A DNA stretch of 48,161 bases from Streptomonospora mangrovi. GTDB lineage: Bacteria > Actinomycetota > Actinomycetes > Streptosporangiales > Streptosporangiaceae. This document shows positions 19,783 to 28,003 of the stretch, piece by piece. Positions within the stretch are counted from its first letter, which is position 1, and every line of letters starts with the position of its first letter. The position numbers and the translations under genes are program-made. The DNA is taken from the NCBI RefSeq assembly GCF_027604915.1, contig NZ_JAJAQC010000054.1, forward strand, positions 1 through 48,161, written 5' to 3'. The notes below the pieces were generated by a model. That model worked only from the letters and a program-made list of their open reading frames with translations. It was not told the DNA's origin and ran no database searches.

Positions 19783-20721
19783 CTAGTCGCCGCCGCCGCC
19801 ACCGCCGCCGTCGGAACCGCCGCTGGAGCCGCCGTCAGAGCCGCTGGATCCGCCCGCGGACGGGCCGGCCGAAGGGGTGGGGTCGGTGGCGGGGGTGGCG
19901 ACGGGCTCGGCGGGGGTGTCGGTGCCGGTGCCGGTGGAGTGGCCGGCGGCCACCGGAGCCGAGCCGTCGCCGGAGGAGGAGTCGGCGTAGCGGCTGTTGA
20001 GCTTGACCGGCTGGGCCTTGCGGCGGCGCCGGGCGAAGATGTTGAGCAGTTCCACGAACAGCGAGAAGCCCATGGCGAAGTAGATGTAGCCCCGGGGCAC
20101 GTGGAAGTGCAGGCCCTCGGCGACCAGGGTGAACCCGATGAGCAGCAGGAACGACAGCGCCAGCATCTTGACGGTGGGGTGGGCGTTGACGAACCGGCTG
20201 AGCGGGCCGGCCGAGACCAGCATGACGATCACCGCGATGACCACGGCCGCGACCATGACCCAGATGCCGCCGGGCTCGTCGCCGATCATGCCGACGGCGG
20301 TGATGACGGAGTCCAGGGAGAAGACGAGGTCCAGCGCGACGATCTGGAGGAGCACGGCTCCGAACGCGGCGCGCACCTTGGACCCCTTGTGGTCCTCCTC
20401 GCCCTCGAGGCTCTCGTGGATCTCGTAGGTGGCCTTGGCGATGAGGAACAGGCCGCCCGCCAGCAGGATGAGCGACTGCCCGGTGAACTCGATCCCGGCG
20501 ATGGTGAACAGCGGCACGGTCAGCCGCATGATCAGGGTGATCGAGGCGAGCAGGACCAGCCGGCCCACCAGCGCCAGCGCGATGCCGATCTGGCGGGCGC
20601 GGGCGCGCTGGTGCTCGGGGAGCTTGCCCGCCAGGATCGAGATGAAGACGAGGTTGTCGATTCCGAGGACGATCTCCAACGCCGTCAGCGTGAAGAATCC
20701 GACGATCAGGTCTGTGCTCAT
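19783..20721 (-). CDS. TerC-family integral membrane protein
   Basis: A 312-aa membrane protein with about seven hydrophobic helices in the first 230 residues, then an 80-residue Ser/Gly/Pro tail ending in a glycine run. LEIVLGIDNLVFISI and LVFSLDSVITAVG are the two acidic metal-site motifs of the TerC family. Members export or buffer Mn2+ or protect against tellurite and alkaline stress. No Mn-sensing yybP-ykoY riboswitch was recognised upstream. Monocistronic, with its own terminator. Confidence 0.9.
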   Translation of the reverse strand: MSTDLIVGFFTLTALEIVLGIDNLVFISILAGKLPEHQRARARQIGIALALVGRLVLLASITLIMRLTVPLFTIAGIEFTGQSLILLAGGLFLIAKATYEIHESLEGEEDHKGSKVRAAFGAVLLQIVALDLVFSLDSVITAVGMIGDEPGGIWVMVAAVVIAVIVMLVSAGPLSRFVNAHPTVKMLALSFLLLIGFTLVAEGLHFHVPRGYIYFAMGFSLFVELLNIFARRRRKAQPVKLNSRYADSSSGDGSAPVAAGHSTGTGTDTPAEPVATPATDPTPSAGPSAGGSSGSDGGSSGGSDGGGGGGGD

Positions 20722-20873
20722 GGCGGGGCGTCAGCTCCGGGGTCAGGTGTCGGTCGAGGGGCTACCACTGGCCTAGGGAGTCTAGATCATCCGTATACGC
20801 GCCCAGGTAACATCGCGCGGCGCCCGCCTGGCCGGAACAGGACGCCCCGGTACCACCCGCCGGACCCGCCCCC

Positions 20874-20896
20874 CGCCCGCCGGCCCGGGGCGGGCG
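20874..20896 (-). terminator. GC-rich hairpin downstream of the ECF sigma gene
   Basis: CGCCCGCC (20874-20881) pairs with GGCGGGCG (20889-20896); further G/C complementarity extends the structure on both sides. It starts about 65 bases beyond the sigma factor stop. Confidence 0.5.
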
Positions 20897-20962
20897 GAGG
20901 GCGGGGGGCGGACCGCCCGGCGGGTTCCGCCTGAACGGGACCTTCTTCCGAGGGGCGGGGCC

Positions 20963-21868
20963 TCACCGCTCCAGGCCGGCGAGGTCCAGGCGGGCCAGCC
21001 GGTCGGGGTCGGAGAGGATGTCGATCTCGAGGATCCGCCCGTCCGCGACGGTGAAGCCCATGACCGAGATGAGCGTGCCGTCGATGGTGTTGACCAGTCC
21101 GGCGGCGCCGTTGACCAGTGCGGGGCGGGTGGTCGAGACGGTGGCCATGCGCTGGAAGGTGGCGAGCTGCCCGGCCACCGCCTGGGCACCGCGCAGGACC
21201 CGCATGCCGCCGGGGAGCGCCTTTCCGGTGTCGGCGCGCAGCGTGACGTCGGGGTCGAGGACGGCCAGCAGGGCGGTGAGGTCGCCGCCGCGCGCGGCGG
21301 CGAGGAAGGCGTCGACGACGCGACGCTGGGCGGCCGGGTCGGGGTCGGGGGTGGGGGCCGCGCCCTGGACGCGCCGGCGGGCGCGGCTGGCGAGTTTCCG
21401 GGCCGCGACCGGTGTGCGGTCCATGATCGGGGCGATCTGCTCGAACGGCATGCCGAACAGGTCGTGCAGGACGAAGGCCAGCCGTTCGGCCGGTTTCAGC
21501 GACTCCAGCACCACCAGCAGCGCCAGCCCCACCGAGTCGGCGAGCACGGCCTGGTGTGCGGGGTCGGCGCCGTCGTCGCTGACGACGGGGTCCGGCAGGC
21601 GCGCATCCAGCGGGTCCTCGCGGCGCGTCCGGCGCGAACGCAGCATGTCCAGGCAGACCCGGCCGACGACCGTGGTCAGCCAGCCGCCGAGGTTGTCGAT
21701 GTCAGCGGCGCGGTCGTCGCCCGTGGTGCGGGCGAGCCGCAGCCAGGACTCCTGGACGGCGTCCTCGGCGTCGGTCAGGGAGCCGAGCATCCGGTAGGCC
21801 ACCGCGGTGAGGTGCGTGCGGTGCTCCTCGAATCGCCGGGCGAGGAAGAGGAAGTCGTGTTCGTTCAT
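20963..21868 (-). CDS. ECF41-type RNA polymerase sigma factor with SnoaL-like C-terminal domain
   Basis: Sigma factor of 301 aa. Region 2 is AYRMLGSLTDAEDAVQESWL (about residues 24-45), region 4 is PAERLAFVLHDLFGMPFEQ followed by APIMDRTPVAARKLASRAR, and residues 185-300 form a SnoaL_2-like fold. The end VADGRILEIDILSDPDRLA matches the conserved (N)PDKL signature of ECF41 proteins, in which the fused domain controls activity in place of an anti-sigma factor. ATG at 21868 follows GGAGG. A GGTCACA-N16-CGTC element 32 bases upstream implies autoregulation. Genes of the usual ECF41 partner type lie divergently. Confidence 0.93.
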   Translation of the reverse strand: MNEHDFLFLARRFEEHRTHLTAVAYRMLGSLTDAEDAVQESWLRLARTTGDDRAADIDNLGGWLTTVVGRVCLDMLRSRRTRREDPLDARLPDPVVSDDGADPAHQAVLADSVGLALLVVLESLKPAERLAFVLHDLFGMPFEQIAPIMDRTPVAARKLASRARRRVQGAAPTPDPDPAAQRRVVDAFLAAARGGDLTALLAVLDPDVTLRADTGKALPGGMRVLRGAQAVAGQLATFQRMATVSTTRPALVNGAAGLVNTIDGTLISVMGFTVADGRILEIDILSDPDRLARLDLAGLER

Positions 21869-21899
21869 GGTCGTCCTCCGGGTTGGCGGTCGAGTCCAT

Positions 21900-21926
21900 G
21901 ACGGACACCGCGCCGGCGATGTGACC
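21900..21926 (-). promoter_or_regulatory. ECF41-type promoter for the sigma factor gene
   Basis: On the minus strand GGTCACA (21926-21920), 16 bases, CGTC (21903-21900). The published ECF41 consensus is TGTCACA-N16-CGTC, so only the first base differs. It is back to back with the divergent copy at 21937-21963; together the two -35 elements form the inverted repeat TGTGACC...GGTCACA. Confidence 0.85.
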
Positions 21927-21936
21927 GCCGGGGTCC

Positions 21937-21963
21937 GGTCACACTTTCGGCGGCCCGTGCGTC
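21937..21963 (+). promoter_or_regulatory. ECF41-type promoter for the hydrolase-MFS unit
   Basis: GGTCACA at 21937-21943, exactly 16 bases, CGTC at 21960-21963, about 46 bases before the serine hydrolase ATG. Same sequence and spacing as the elements at 21900-21926 and 24712-24738. Confidence 0.85.
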
Positions 21964-22009
21964 ATGCCTCCGTCGAATCGGTAACACGATGAACGGAGCA
22001 GCACCGACG

Positions 22010-23164
22010 ATGAGCGACATCGACGTCCACGGGACGGTCACCGGCGGTTTCGAGGCGGTGCGGGAGGAGTTCGCCGCCGTGATGGCCGGGGAGAGGGGCC
22101 CGGGCCAGGCCGGCGCGCAGTTGGCCGTCTACGTCCACGGCCGCCGGGTGGTCGACCTGTGGGCCGGAGACGAGGTGACGGGCGACACGCTGACCGGCGT
22201 CTACTCCGCCACCAAGGGCGCCGCGACCTTGGTGGCGGCGCTGCTGGTCCAGGACGGCGCCCTGGAGCTGGACCGGCCCGTCGCGCACTACTGGCCGGAG
22301 TTCGCCGCCAAGGGCAAGGACCGGATCACCGTGCGGGACGTCCTCACCCACCGGTCCGGGGTGATCGGCGTGGACGGCGGCCTCACCGCCGACGAACTGG
22401 CCGACGACCGGGTGATCGCGCGGCGGCTGGCCGGGCAGCGGCCGTACTGGCGTCCGGGCTCGGCCTACGGCTACGGCGGGTTCGTGACGTTCGCGGTCGT
22501 CAACGAGGTGGTCCAGCGGGCGACCGGCCGCCCGCTGCGGGAGCACTTCGAGGAGCGGGTGCGCGCACCCCACGGGCTGGACCTGTACCTGGGGCTGCCG
22601 GAGGCGCTGGAGGACCGGTTCCGGGAGGTGCTGCCAGGGCTGGCGTCCCCCGAGGAGCTGGCCGCGTTCTGGGCGAACGTTCCGGGACCGCACAGCATCA
22701 CCGGCATCGGCTACGGCCTCAACTCCACCCCGCCCCTGGACCAGGTGGCCTTCCTCAACACCCGGCGGGTGCGCGCGCTCGGCCAGTCCTCCGCCGGCGG
22801 CGTCGGCAGCGCCCGCGGGCTGGCCCGGATGTACGCGGCCGCGGTCTGGGGCGTGGACGGCGCCGCGCCGCTGCTCACCCCCGACACCCTCGGCGAGTTC
22901 GCCATGCTCCACTCCACCGGCGGCGACCTGGTCACCGGCGAGGCCGGCCAGTACGCCCTGGGGTTCCAGGCCAAGGGGCTGCGCTACCCCTTCCTGAGCG
23001 CGAACTCCTTCGGCCACAACGGGTCCGCCGGCGCGGAGTCGTTCGCCGACCCGCGCGGCGGCATCGCCTTCGGCTACACCCGCCGCCGCTTCTCCTTCGA
23101 CTGGTCCTACCCCGAACACGACCGGCTGGCCGCCGCGGTCCACCGCGCCGCCACCGGTGCCTGA
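22010..23164 (+). CDS. Serine hydrolase, beta-lactamase/EstB family
   Basis: A 384-aa penicillin-binding-fold esterase or peptidase without a signal peptide, so probably cytoplasmic. The catalytic S-x-x-K is SATK (S66/K69), the second motif is Y153-G-Y155 as in EstB-type esterases, and a late H-N-G motif (FGHNGSAGAESF) stands for the third. ATG at 22010 is chosen over ATG at 21989 because GGAG is spaced 11 bases before it and the earlier one has no ribosome binding site. It is the first gene after the sigma-dependent promoter and is followed within 11 bases by the MFS gene. Confidence 0.85.
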   Translation: MSDIDVHGTVTGGFEAVREEFAAVMAGERGPGQAGAQLAVYVHGRRVVDLWAGDEVTGDTLTGVYSATKGAATLVAALLVQDGALELDRPVAHYWPEFAAKGKDRITVRDVLTHRSGVIGVDGGLTADELADDRVIARRLAGQRPYWRPGSAYGYGGFVTFAVVNEVVQRATGRPLREHFEERVRAPHGLDLYLGLPEALEDRFREVLPGLASPEELAAFWANVPGPHSITGIGYGLNSTPPLDQVAFLNTRRVRALGQSSAGGVGSARGLARMYAAAVWGVDGAAPLLTPDTLGEFAMLHSTGGDLVTGEAGQYALGFQAKGLRYPFLSANSFGHNGSAGAESFADPRGGIAFGYTRRRFSFDWSYPEHDRLAAAVHRAATGA

Positions 23165-23175
23165 GGAGGCTCGAC

Positions 23176-24639
23176 ATGACTTCGCACCTGGATACCCCGT
23201 CCCGCACCCGGTCCGGCGGCCTGGCGCTGTGGGTGATGGCCGCGGCGCAACTGGTGATCGTGATGGACGGCACCATCGTGACCGTGGGCCTGCCCGCCAT
23301 CGGCGCGGGACTGCACATGGCCGAGTCCGATCTGGACTGGGTCCTGACCTCCTACGCGCTGGCGTTCGGCGGGCTGCTGCTGGCCGGCGGCCGGGCCGGT
23401 GACGTGTTCGGCCGCCGCAGGATGTTCCGGATCGGGCTGGTGGTGTTCCTGCTCGCCTCCCTGCTGGGCGGCGTGGCGCAGACCGGGGCCACGCTCATCG
23501 CCGCCCGGGTGGTGCAGGGCGTGGGCGGCGCGATCATCGCCCCGGCCGCGCTGTCCCTGCTCGCCGACACCTTCCCCGCCGGGCCGGCGCGCGACAAGGC
23601 GCTGGGTGTGTACGGCGCGATGGGCGGGCTGGGCGCCGTGGTCGGGCTGCTGCTCGGCGGCGCGCTCACCGAGTACCTCGGCTGGCGGTGGATCATGTTC
23701 GTCAACATCCCCTTCGCCCTGCTGCTGCTCGCCGGCACCCTCGCGGTGGTACCCGGCACCCGGCGGCGCGGCGGGATCGACCTGCCCGGCGCGATCACCG
23801 CGACCCTCGCGCTGGGCTCGCTGGTCTACGCCGTCAACCGGGCCGGCTCCCACGGCCTGGGCGACGGGTTCACCCTCGCCTTCGGCGCGGCCGGCGTCGT
23901 GCTGGCCGTCGTGTTCGTCGCCATCCAGCGCGGCGCCCGCACCCCGCTGGTCCCGGCCGGTGTGCTCGCCGACCGCACCCGGTTCGGCGCCAACCTGGTC
24001 ATGCTGCTCATGGGCGCGGGCCAACTGGCGACGTTCTACTTCCTCACCCTCTACATGCAGGCGGTCAAGGACTACCCGCCCATGGTGACCGGGCTGGCCT
24101 ACCTGCCGTTCGCGATCGGCATCGGCATCGGCTCCGGCGTGGTCGGCCCCCGCCTGCTCGCCCGCACCTCCATCCGGACCACGCTGACGGCCGGCCTGGT
24201 GGTGGCCGCCGCGGCGATGGTCTGGTTCAGCGTGCTGACCCCCGACCAGAACGCCCTGATCGCCTTGCTGCCGGCCCAACTGGTCGGGGGCGTCGGCCTG
24301 GGGATCGGCTTCGTCGCGGCGACGATCGGCGGCGTGCGGGGCGTGGCCGCGGCGGACTCCGGCATCGCCTCCGGGCTCGTCAACACCAGCCAGCAGATCG
24401 GCGGCGCGCTGGGGCTGGCGGTCCTGGCCGGTGTCGCCGCCGCCGCCACCGCCGGCCAGCCGACGGGGGCGCCCCTGCCAGACGCCCTGACCGCCGGCTA
24501 CACCACCGGGCTGCTCGGCGCGGGCGCGTTCTACCTGGCCGCCGTCTGCGCCGCCGTGCTCCTCGTCCGGCCGCGTTCGGGCCGGAGCGGGGCCGAGCCG
24601 TCACCGGCCCGCGGCGGGGCGCCCACCGCCGCCGCGTGA
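23176..24639 (+). CDS. MFS exporter, DHA2 (EmrB/QacA) 14-TM family
   Basis: A 487-aa proton-coupled multidrug exporter-like protein. Fourteen hydrophobic segments can be counted. VMDGTIVTVGLPAIGAGL is the DHA2 motif of helix 1, GGRAGDVFGRRRMF is the loop 2-3 motif A, and GAMGGLGAVVGLLLGG is the helix 5 antiporter motif C region. ATG at 23176 has GAGGAGG six bases upstream. Co-transcription with the upstream hydrolase is implied by the 11-base gap. The substrate is unknown. Confidence 0.92.
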   Translation: MTSHLDTPSRTRSGGLALWVMAAAQLVIVMDGTIVTVGLPAIGAGLHMAESDLDWVLTSYALAFGGLLLAGGRAGDVFGRRRMFRIGLVVFLLASLLGGVAQTGATLIAARVVQGVGGAIIAPAALSLLADTFPAGPARDKALGVYGAMGGLGAVVGLLLGGALTEYLGWRWIMFVNIPFALLLLAGTLAVVPGTRRRGGIDLPGAITATLALGSLVYAVNRAGSHGLGDGFTLAFGAAGVVLAVVFVAIQRGARTPLVPAGVLADRTRFGANLVMLLMGAGQLATFYFLTLYMQAVKDYPPMVTGLAYLPFAIGIGIGSGVVGPRLLARTSIRTTLTAGLVVAAAAMVWFSVLTPDQNALIALLPAQLVGGVGLGIGFVAATIGGVRGVAAADSGIASGLVNTSQQIGGALGLAVLAGVAAAATAGQPTGAPLPDALTAGYTTGLLGAGAFYLAAVCAAVLLVRPRSGRSGAEPSPARGGAPTAAA

Positions 24640-24711
24640 GCGGTTCGCGGGCGGTCCGGCGGGCGCGCCGGGCCGCCACCGCGCCCGCCGAAAAAATTCG
24701 TCGCGCTCACC

Positions 24712-24738
24712 GGTCACATCCGCCGCCCGCGACCCGTC
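24712..24738 (+). promoter_or_regulatory. ECF41-type promoter for the AhpD-like gene
   Basis: GGTCACA at 24712-24718, 16 bases, CGTC at 24735-24738, 40 bases before the ATG at 24778. It is the third copy of the element in this locus and gives the AhpD-like gene its own sigma-dependent start point. Confidence 0.85.
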
Positions 24739-24777
24739 AAGAAGATGACAGCCAAGAACGGGAAAGGAAAACCCACC

Positions 24778-25311
24778 ATGACCACCACTCCCGCCTCCAC
24801 CCCCGCTTCCGCCGCCGCGGAGACCGAGAGCACCGCCCTCCAGTCGCGTCTGCCCAACCCCGCCAAGCTCGTCCCCGAACTGGGGCAGATCGCCGGGGCC
24901 CTGTTCAAGGCCACCGGGAACGGCTCGATCCCGCAGACCACCATCGGCCTGGTCCAGTTGCGCGCCGGGCAGATCGCGGACAGCACCTACCTGACCGTCC
25001 TGCACACCGGCAACCTCCGCAGGGCCGGGGAGGCGGAGGAGCGCATCTCCGCCGTGGCGTCCTGGCGGGACGCGCCCCACTTCACCGAGGCCGAGCGGGT
25101 CGCGCTCGAACTCGTGGAGGCCGTGCTGACCGCCAACCCCCACGGCGAGCGGGTCCCCGACGAGCTGTACGCCCGGGCGGCCGCGCACTACGACGAGACG
25201 GCGCTGACCACCCTCATCATGGCGATCGGCCAGGTGTGCTTCTTCCTCCCCCTCGCCCTCATCGGCAAGCCGCTGCCCGGGGTGTCGCCCGCGGAGCAGT
25301 GGCGGGACTAG
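24778..25311 (+). CDS. AhpD/carboxymuconolactone decarboxylase-like protein lacking CxxC
   Basis: A 177-aa all-helical protein of the AhpD-like superfamily, the usual partner of ECF41 sigma factors. The family core is clear: QLRAGQIADSTYLTVLHTG then GEAEERISAVASWRDAPHFTE. Where active members have C-x-x-C (QINGCAYCVDMHT type), this one has S69-T-Y-L72, so both redox cysteines are gone while the following histidine (H76) is kept. ATG at 24778 has AAAGGAAA upstream and lies about 40 bases past the promoter; an ATG at 24745 would sit on the expected transcription start. The first 25 residues are Thr/Ala/Pro-rich. A peroxidase role is unlikely; a binding or non-redox role is inference. Confidence 0.88.
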   Translation: MTTTPASTPASAAAETESTALQSRLPNPAKLVPELGQIAGALFKATGNGSIPQTTIGLVQLRAGQIADSTYLTVLHTGNLRRAGEAEERISAVASWRDAPHFTEAERVALELVEAVLTANPHGERVPDELYARAAAHYDETALTTLIMAIGQVCFFLPLALIGKPLPGVSPAEQWRD

Positions 25312-25325
25312 CACCGGCGGGCTCA

Positions 25326-25356
25326 GGGGTGCGGAACGGTGACCGTTCCGCACCCC
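25326..25356. terminator. Bidirectional terminator
   Basis: GGGGTGCGGAACGGT pairs over 15 bp with ACCGTTCCGCACCCC around a single base, followed on the plus strand by the T-rich TCTTTCCGTTTT. It separates the convergent AhpD-like and DUF885 genes. Confidence 0.85.
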
Positions 25357-25399
25357 TCTTTCCGTTTTCCGGTCGGCGGCCGGCGCGGCCCCGCTCCCC

Positions 25400-27103
25400 T
25401 CAGCCCAGGCCGAGCAGGGTGCGGAGGTGGCGCGGTGAGGGCGAGCCGTGGGCCAGCACGGTGTCGTGGATCTCGCGGCGCGACGCCTGGGGGCGGGCGG
25501 TGCGCAGGTCGCGCACGATCTGGGAGACCTCCTGGTAGCCGACGTAGTAGGTGGCCAGTTGGGCGCTGGTGAGCTGGGCGCGGCGCCACTTGCCCGCGGC
25601 CTCGCCCTCCTCCTGGTGGCCGCGCTCGGTGAGCAGGGCCATGGCCTCGGCCTCGGTCATGCCGTGGGCGTGCACCCGCACGTCGAGGATGGCGTTGATG
25701 ATCATCCGCAGCCGGGTCTTGAGCTGCATGAGCCGCAGCCGCCGGTTGAGCGCCGGGTCCTCCGACCAGCCCAGTTCGGCCATGGCCTCCTCGGCGTAGA
25801 CGGCCCACCCCTCCACGAAGGTGCCGCTGAGCAGGGCGCGGCGCAGCCGGGTGCCGCCGGTGTAGGCGGCGGCGTGGGCGAGTTGCAGCGCATGGCCGGG
25901 CACGCCCTCGTGGATCATGAGTTCGCGCAGCATGTCGGCGTTGTACTCGCGGTAGAACGACGCGCGGCGCTCGGCGGGCCAGTCGTCGGGCGGCGGGGCC
26001 ACCGCGATGAGGGTGGGCCGGTCGGGGGTGGGCGAGAGCGGGCCGGGCGGGTCGCAGTAGGCCACGGCCATGCCGCGCCGGGACTCGGGCATGGGGATGA
26101 CCCGCACGGGGTGGTCGGGCACCGTGGCGAAGTCCAGTTCGCGGGTGCGGGCGTAGAGGTGCGCCAGGATCTCCTCGCAGCCGGGGCGGATGGTGTGCTC
26201 GTCTGTGGCGCTCTCGGCGGCGATGCGGTCGAGGACCTCGCGGACCTGGCCGGGGCGGGCGGGCGCGCCGGCGAACTCGGCGGCGGCCTCGGCCATGGCC
26301 TCCTCGGTGGCCAGCAGGTCGCTTTCGGCGCGGGTGAGCAGGGCGTCCTGGCTCAGTTCGGAGTCGAGGGTGTACCAGAGCCGGGCGGCGTGGTCGCGGG
26401 CGCCCAGGCGGGGGTCGGCGTTGGCGGCCTCGGCGCGCGCGGCCAGCCACGCGGCGTGCTCCTCCAGCGCCGCGGCGGCGGCCCGCCGGGCGGGGTCGAC
26501 GTCGCCGCGCGCGCCGGGTGCCTGCTCCAGGAGGGCGTCGACGGGGCCGCCGAGGAGGCCGGCGACGCCGCGCGCCTGGGCGGCGGCGGTCTGCACGTGG
26601 ACCTTGGGCATGCCGGGGCCCTCGTCGAGGCGGGCGCGCGCGGTGGCCAGGAAGTCGGGGACGGCGCGGCAGCGGGCGGCCAGCGCGGTCAGCCGCTCCT
26701 CGGCGGGCAGGTCCTCGCCGGCGACGAGGCTGTAGAGGGCGTCGCCGGGGAGCTGGTCGAGGGGGTCCCAGGTCTGCGGGCGCAGCTCGGTGAGCTGCCA
26801 CAGGTCAGCCGACAGGCGGTTGCGCAGCATCTCCAGGTCGACCCGGTCGGCGGCCGGCAGCAGCAGGTCGTCGATCTGGTCGAGGGCGCCCAGCGCGTCG
26901 GTGATCACGCCGGCGCGGCGGGCGTCGCCCTCGGCGGAGTGGTCGCTGAGGCGGTCGGCGTAGCGGTGGTCCCCGAGGTCATCGGCCCATTCCGGCGACT
27001 CGGCGAGCAGCGCGTCGAGGATGCGCTCGCCGACCTCGTGGAAGCGGTCGGTCATGGCGTTGGCGCCGGGGTCGGGCTGGCCGTGGGCAGGATGTGAAGT
27101 CAT
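25400..27103 (-). CDS. DUF885 family protein, putative zinc metallopeptidase
   Basis: A 567-aa protein without a signal peptide. The DUF885 zinc motif is IHEGVPGHALQLAH near residue 395 (H-E-x-x-x-G-H), with a downstream glutamate in FVEGWAVYAEEAM. These features are shared by DUF885 proteins, which resemble carboxypeptidase Taq/M32-like enzymes. ATG at 27103 follows GGCAGGCG; a downstream ATG at 27055 lacks a ribosome binding site. It is divergent from the cyclase gene. Confidence 0.88.
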   Translation of the reverse strand: MTSHPAHGQPDPGANAMTDRFHEVGERILDALLAESPEWADDLGDHRYADRLSDHSAEGDARRAGVITDALGALDQIDDLLLPAADRVDLEMLRNRLSADLWQLTELRPQTWDPLDQLPGDALYSLVAGEDLPAEERLTALAARCRAVPDFLATARARLDEGPGMPKVHVQTAAAQARGVAGLLGGPVDALLEQAPGARGDVDPARRAAAAALEEHAAWLAARAEAANADPRLGARDHAARLWYTLDSELSQDALLTRAESDLLATEEAMAEAAAEFAGAPARPGQVREVLDRIAAESATDEHTIRPGCEEILAHLYARTRELDFATVPDHPVRVIPMPESRRGMAVAYCDPPGPLSPTPDRPTLIAVAPPPDDWPAERRASFYREYNADMLRELMIHEGVPGHALQLAHAAAYTGGTRLRRALLSGTFVEGWAVYAEEAMAELGWSEDPALNRRLRLMQLKTRLRMIINAILDVRVHAHGMTEAEAMALLTERGHQEEGEAAGKWRRAQLTSAQLATYYVGYQEVSQIVRDLRTARPQASRREIHDTVLAHGSPSPRHLRTLLGLG

Positions 27104-27215
27104 CGCCTGCCATCTTGCCCGGTCGCCGCTCCCCGCGCACCCCGGTTGGCGGGGTCGGGTGGATCCGTTCGGCGTGGTATCCATGGCGCCAGGCGAACGA
27201 GGTGAGGAGGCGGCC

Positions 27216-27881
27216 GTGGAAGCGCTGCGCGTGGTGGATCTGAGCCGGAGCATCGGACCCGACACCCAGCCCTACCCGGGCGACGACCCGCCGGTGCTGG
27301 AGGAGGCCGCCGTGCTGGCCGAGCACGGCTACACCTCCACGCGGGTGCACATGGGCTCCCACAACGGGACCCACGCCGACGCGCCGTTCCACTTCCTGGC
27401 CGACGGGCCGCGGCTGGAGGAGCTGCCGCTGGAGCTGTTCGTGTGCCCGGCGGTGGTGGTCGACGTGACCGGCCGGCCCGACCGCTCCCCCATCACCGCC
27501 GCCGACCTGGCGCCGTGGGCGGCGCGGCTGGGGCCGGGCACCGCGGTGCTGGTGCGCACCGGGTGGGCGGCGCACTACGGCACCGACCGGTACTTCGACC
27601 ACCCCTACCTGGACGGGTCGGCGGCCCGCCTGCTCACCGGGGCGGGCGTGCGCACGGTGGGGCTGGACGCGCCCAGCCCCGACCCCACGCCGCGCCCCGG
27701 GGACCCCGAACCGGACTGGGCGGCGCACCTGGCGGTGCTGGGCGCCGGCGGCACCGTCGTGGAGAACCTGTGCCGCCTGGAGGAGGTGAACTTCGCCGAC
27801 CCGCTGTTCTGCGCGCTGCCGATCCGGCTGGCCAGCGGCGACGGCGCCCCGGTGCGCGCGGTGGCGGTGCGCACCGGCTGA
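27216..27881 (+). CDS. Cyclase-family (kynurenine formamidase-like) metal hydrolase
   Basis: A 221-aa protein of the cyclase/arylformamidase superfamily. The metal-binding signature H-x-G-T-H-x-D-x-P is complete as GSHNGTHADAPFHF (about residues 48-60), and VRTVGLDAPSPDPTP and VVENLCRLEEV are conserved later blocks. GTG at 27216 follows GGAGG. It could hydrolyse an N-formyl amide or a related cyclic substrate; no tryptophan catabolism genes are near. Confidence 0.88.
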   Translation: MEALRVVDLSRSIGPDTQPYPGDDPPVLEEAAVLAEHGYTSTRVHMGSHNGTHADAPFHFLADGPRLEELPLELFVCPAVVVDVTGRPDRSPITAADLAPWAARLGPGTAVLVRTGWAAHYGTDRYFDHPYLDGSAARLLTGAGVRTVGLDAPSPDPTPRPGDPEPDWAAHLAVLGAGGTVVENLCRLEEVNFADPLFCALPIRLASGDGAPVRAVAVRTG

Positions 27882-27964
27882 GGCGGGCGCGCGCGGGCCC
27901 CGCGCGGCGCGCGGGCGCTCCGGCGGGTGCCCCGCCGGGGCTCAGCGCCCGGTGCGGGCCGCGG

Positions 27965-28003
27965 TCCGGGGCCGGTCCGGTGCGGACCGGGCCTGGCCCC
28001 GGA
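27965..28003. terminator. Bidirectional hairpin between cyclase and cvnD
   Basis: Outer arms TCCGGGGCC (27965-27973) and GGCCCCGGA (27995-28003) enclose an inner perfect stem CCGGTCCG/CGGACCGG. It abuts the cvnD stop and serves the two convergent genes. Confidence 0.65.

Noticed and set aside
20722-20962. yybP-ykoY manganese riboswitch before TerC
   Set aside because: Often present upstream of TerC-type genes, but no matching conserved core was recognised.
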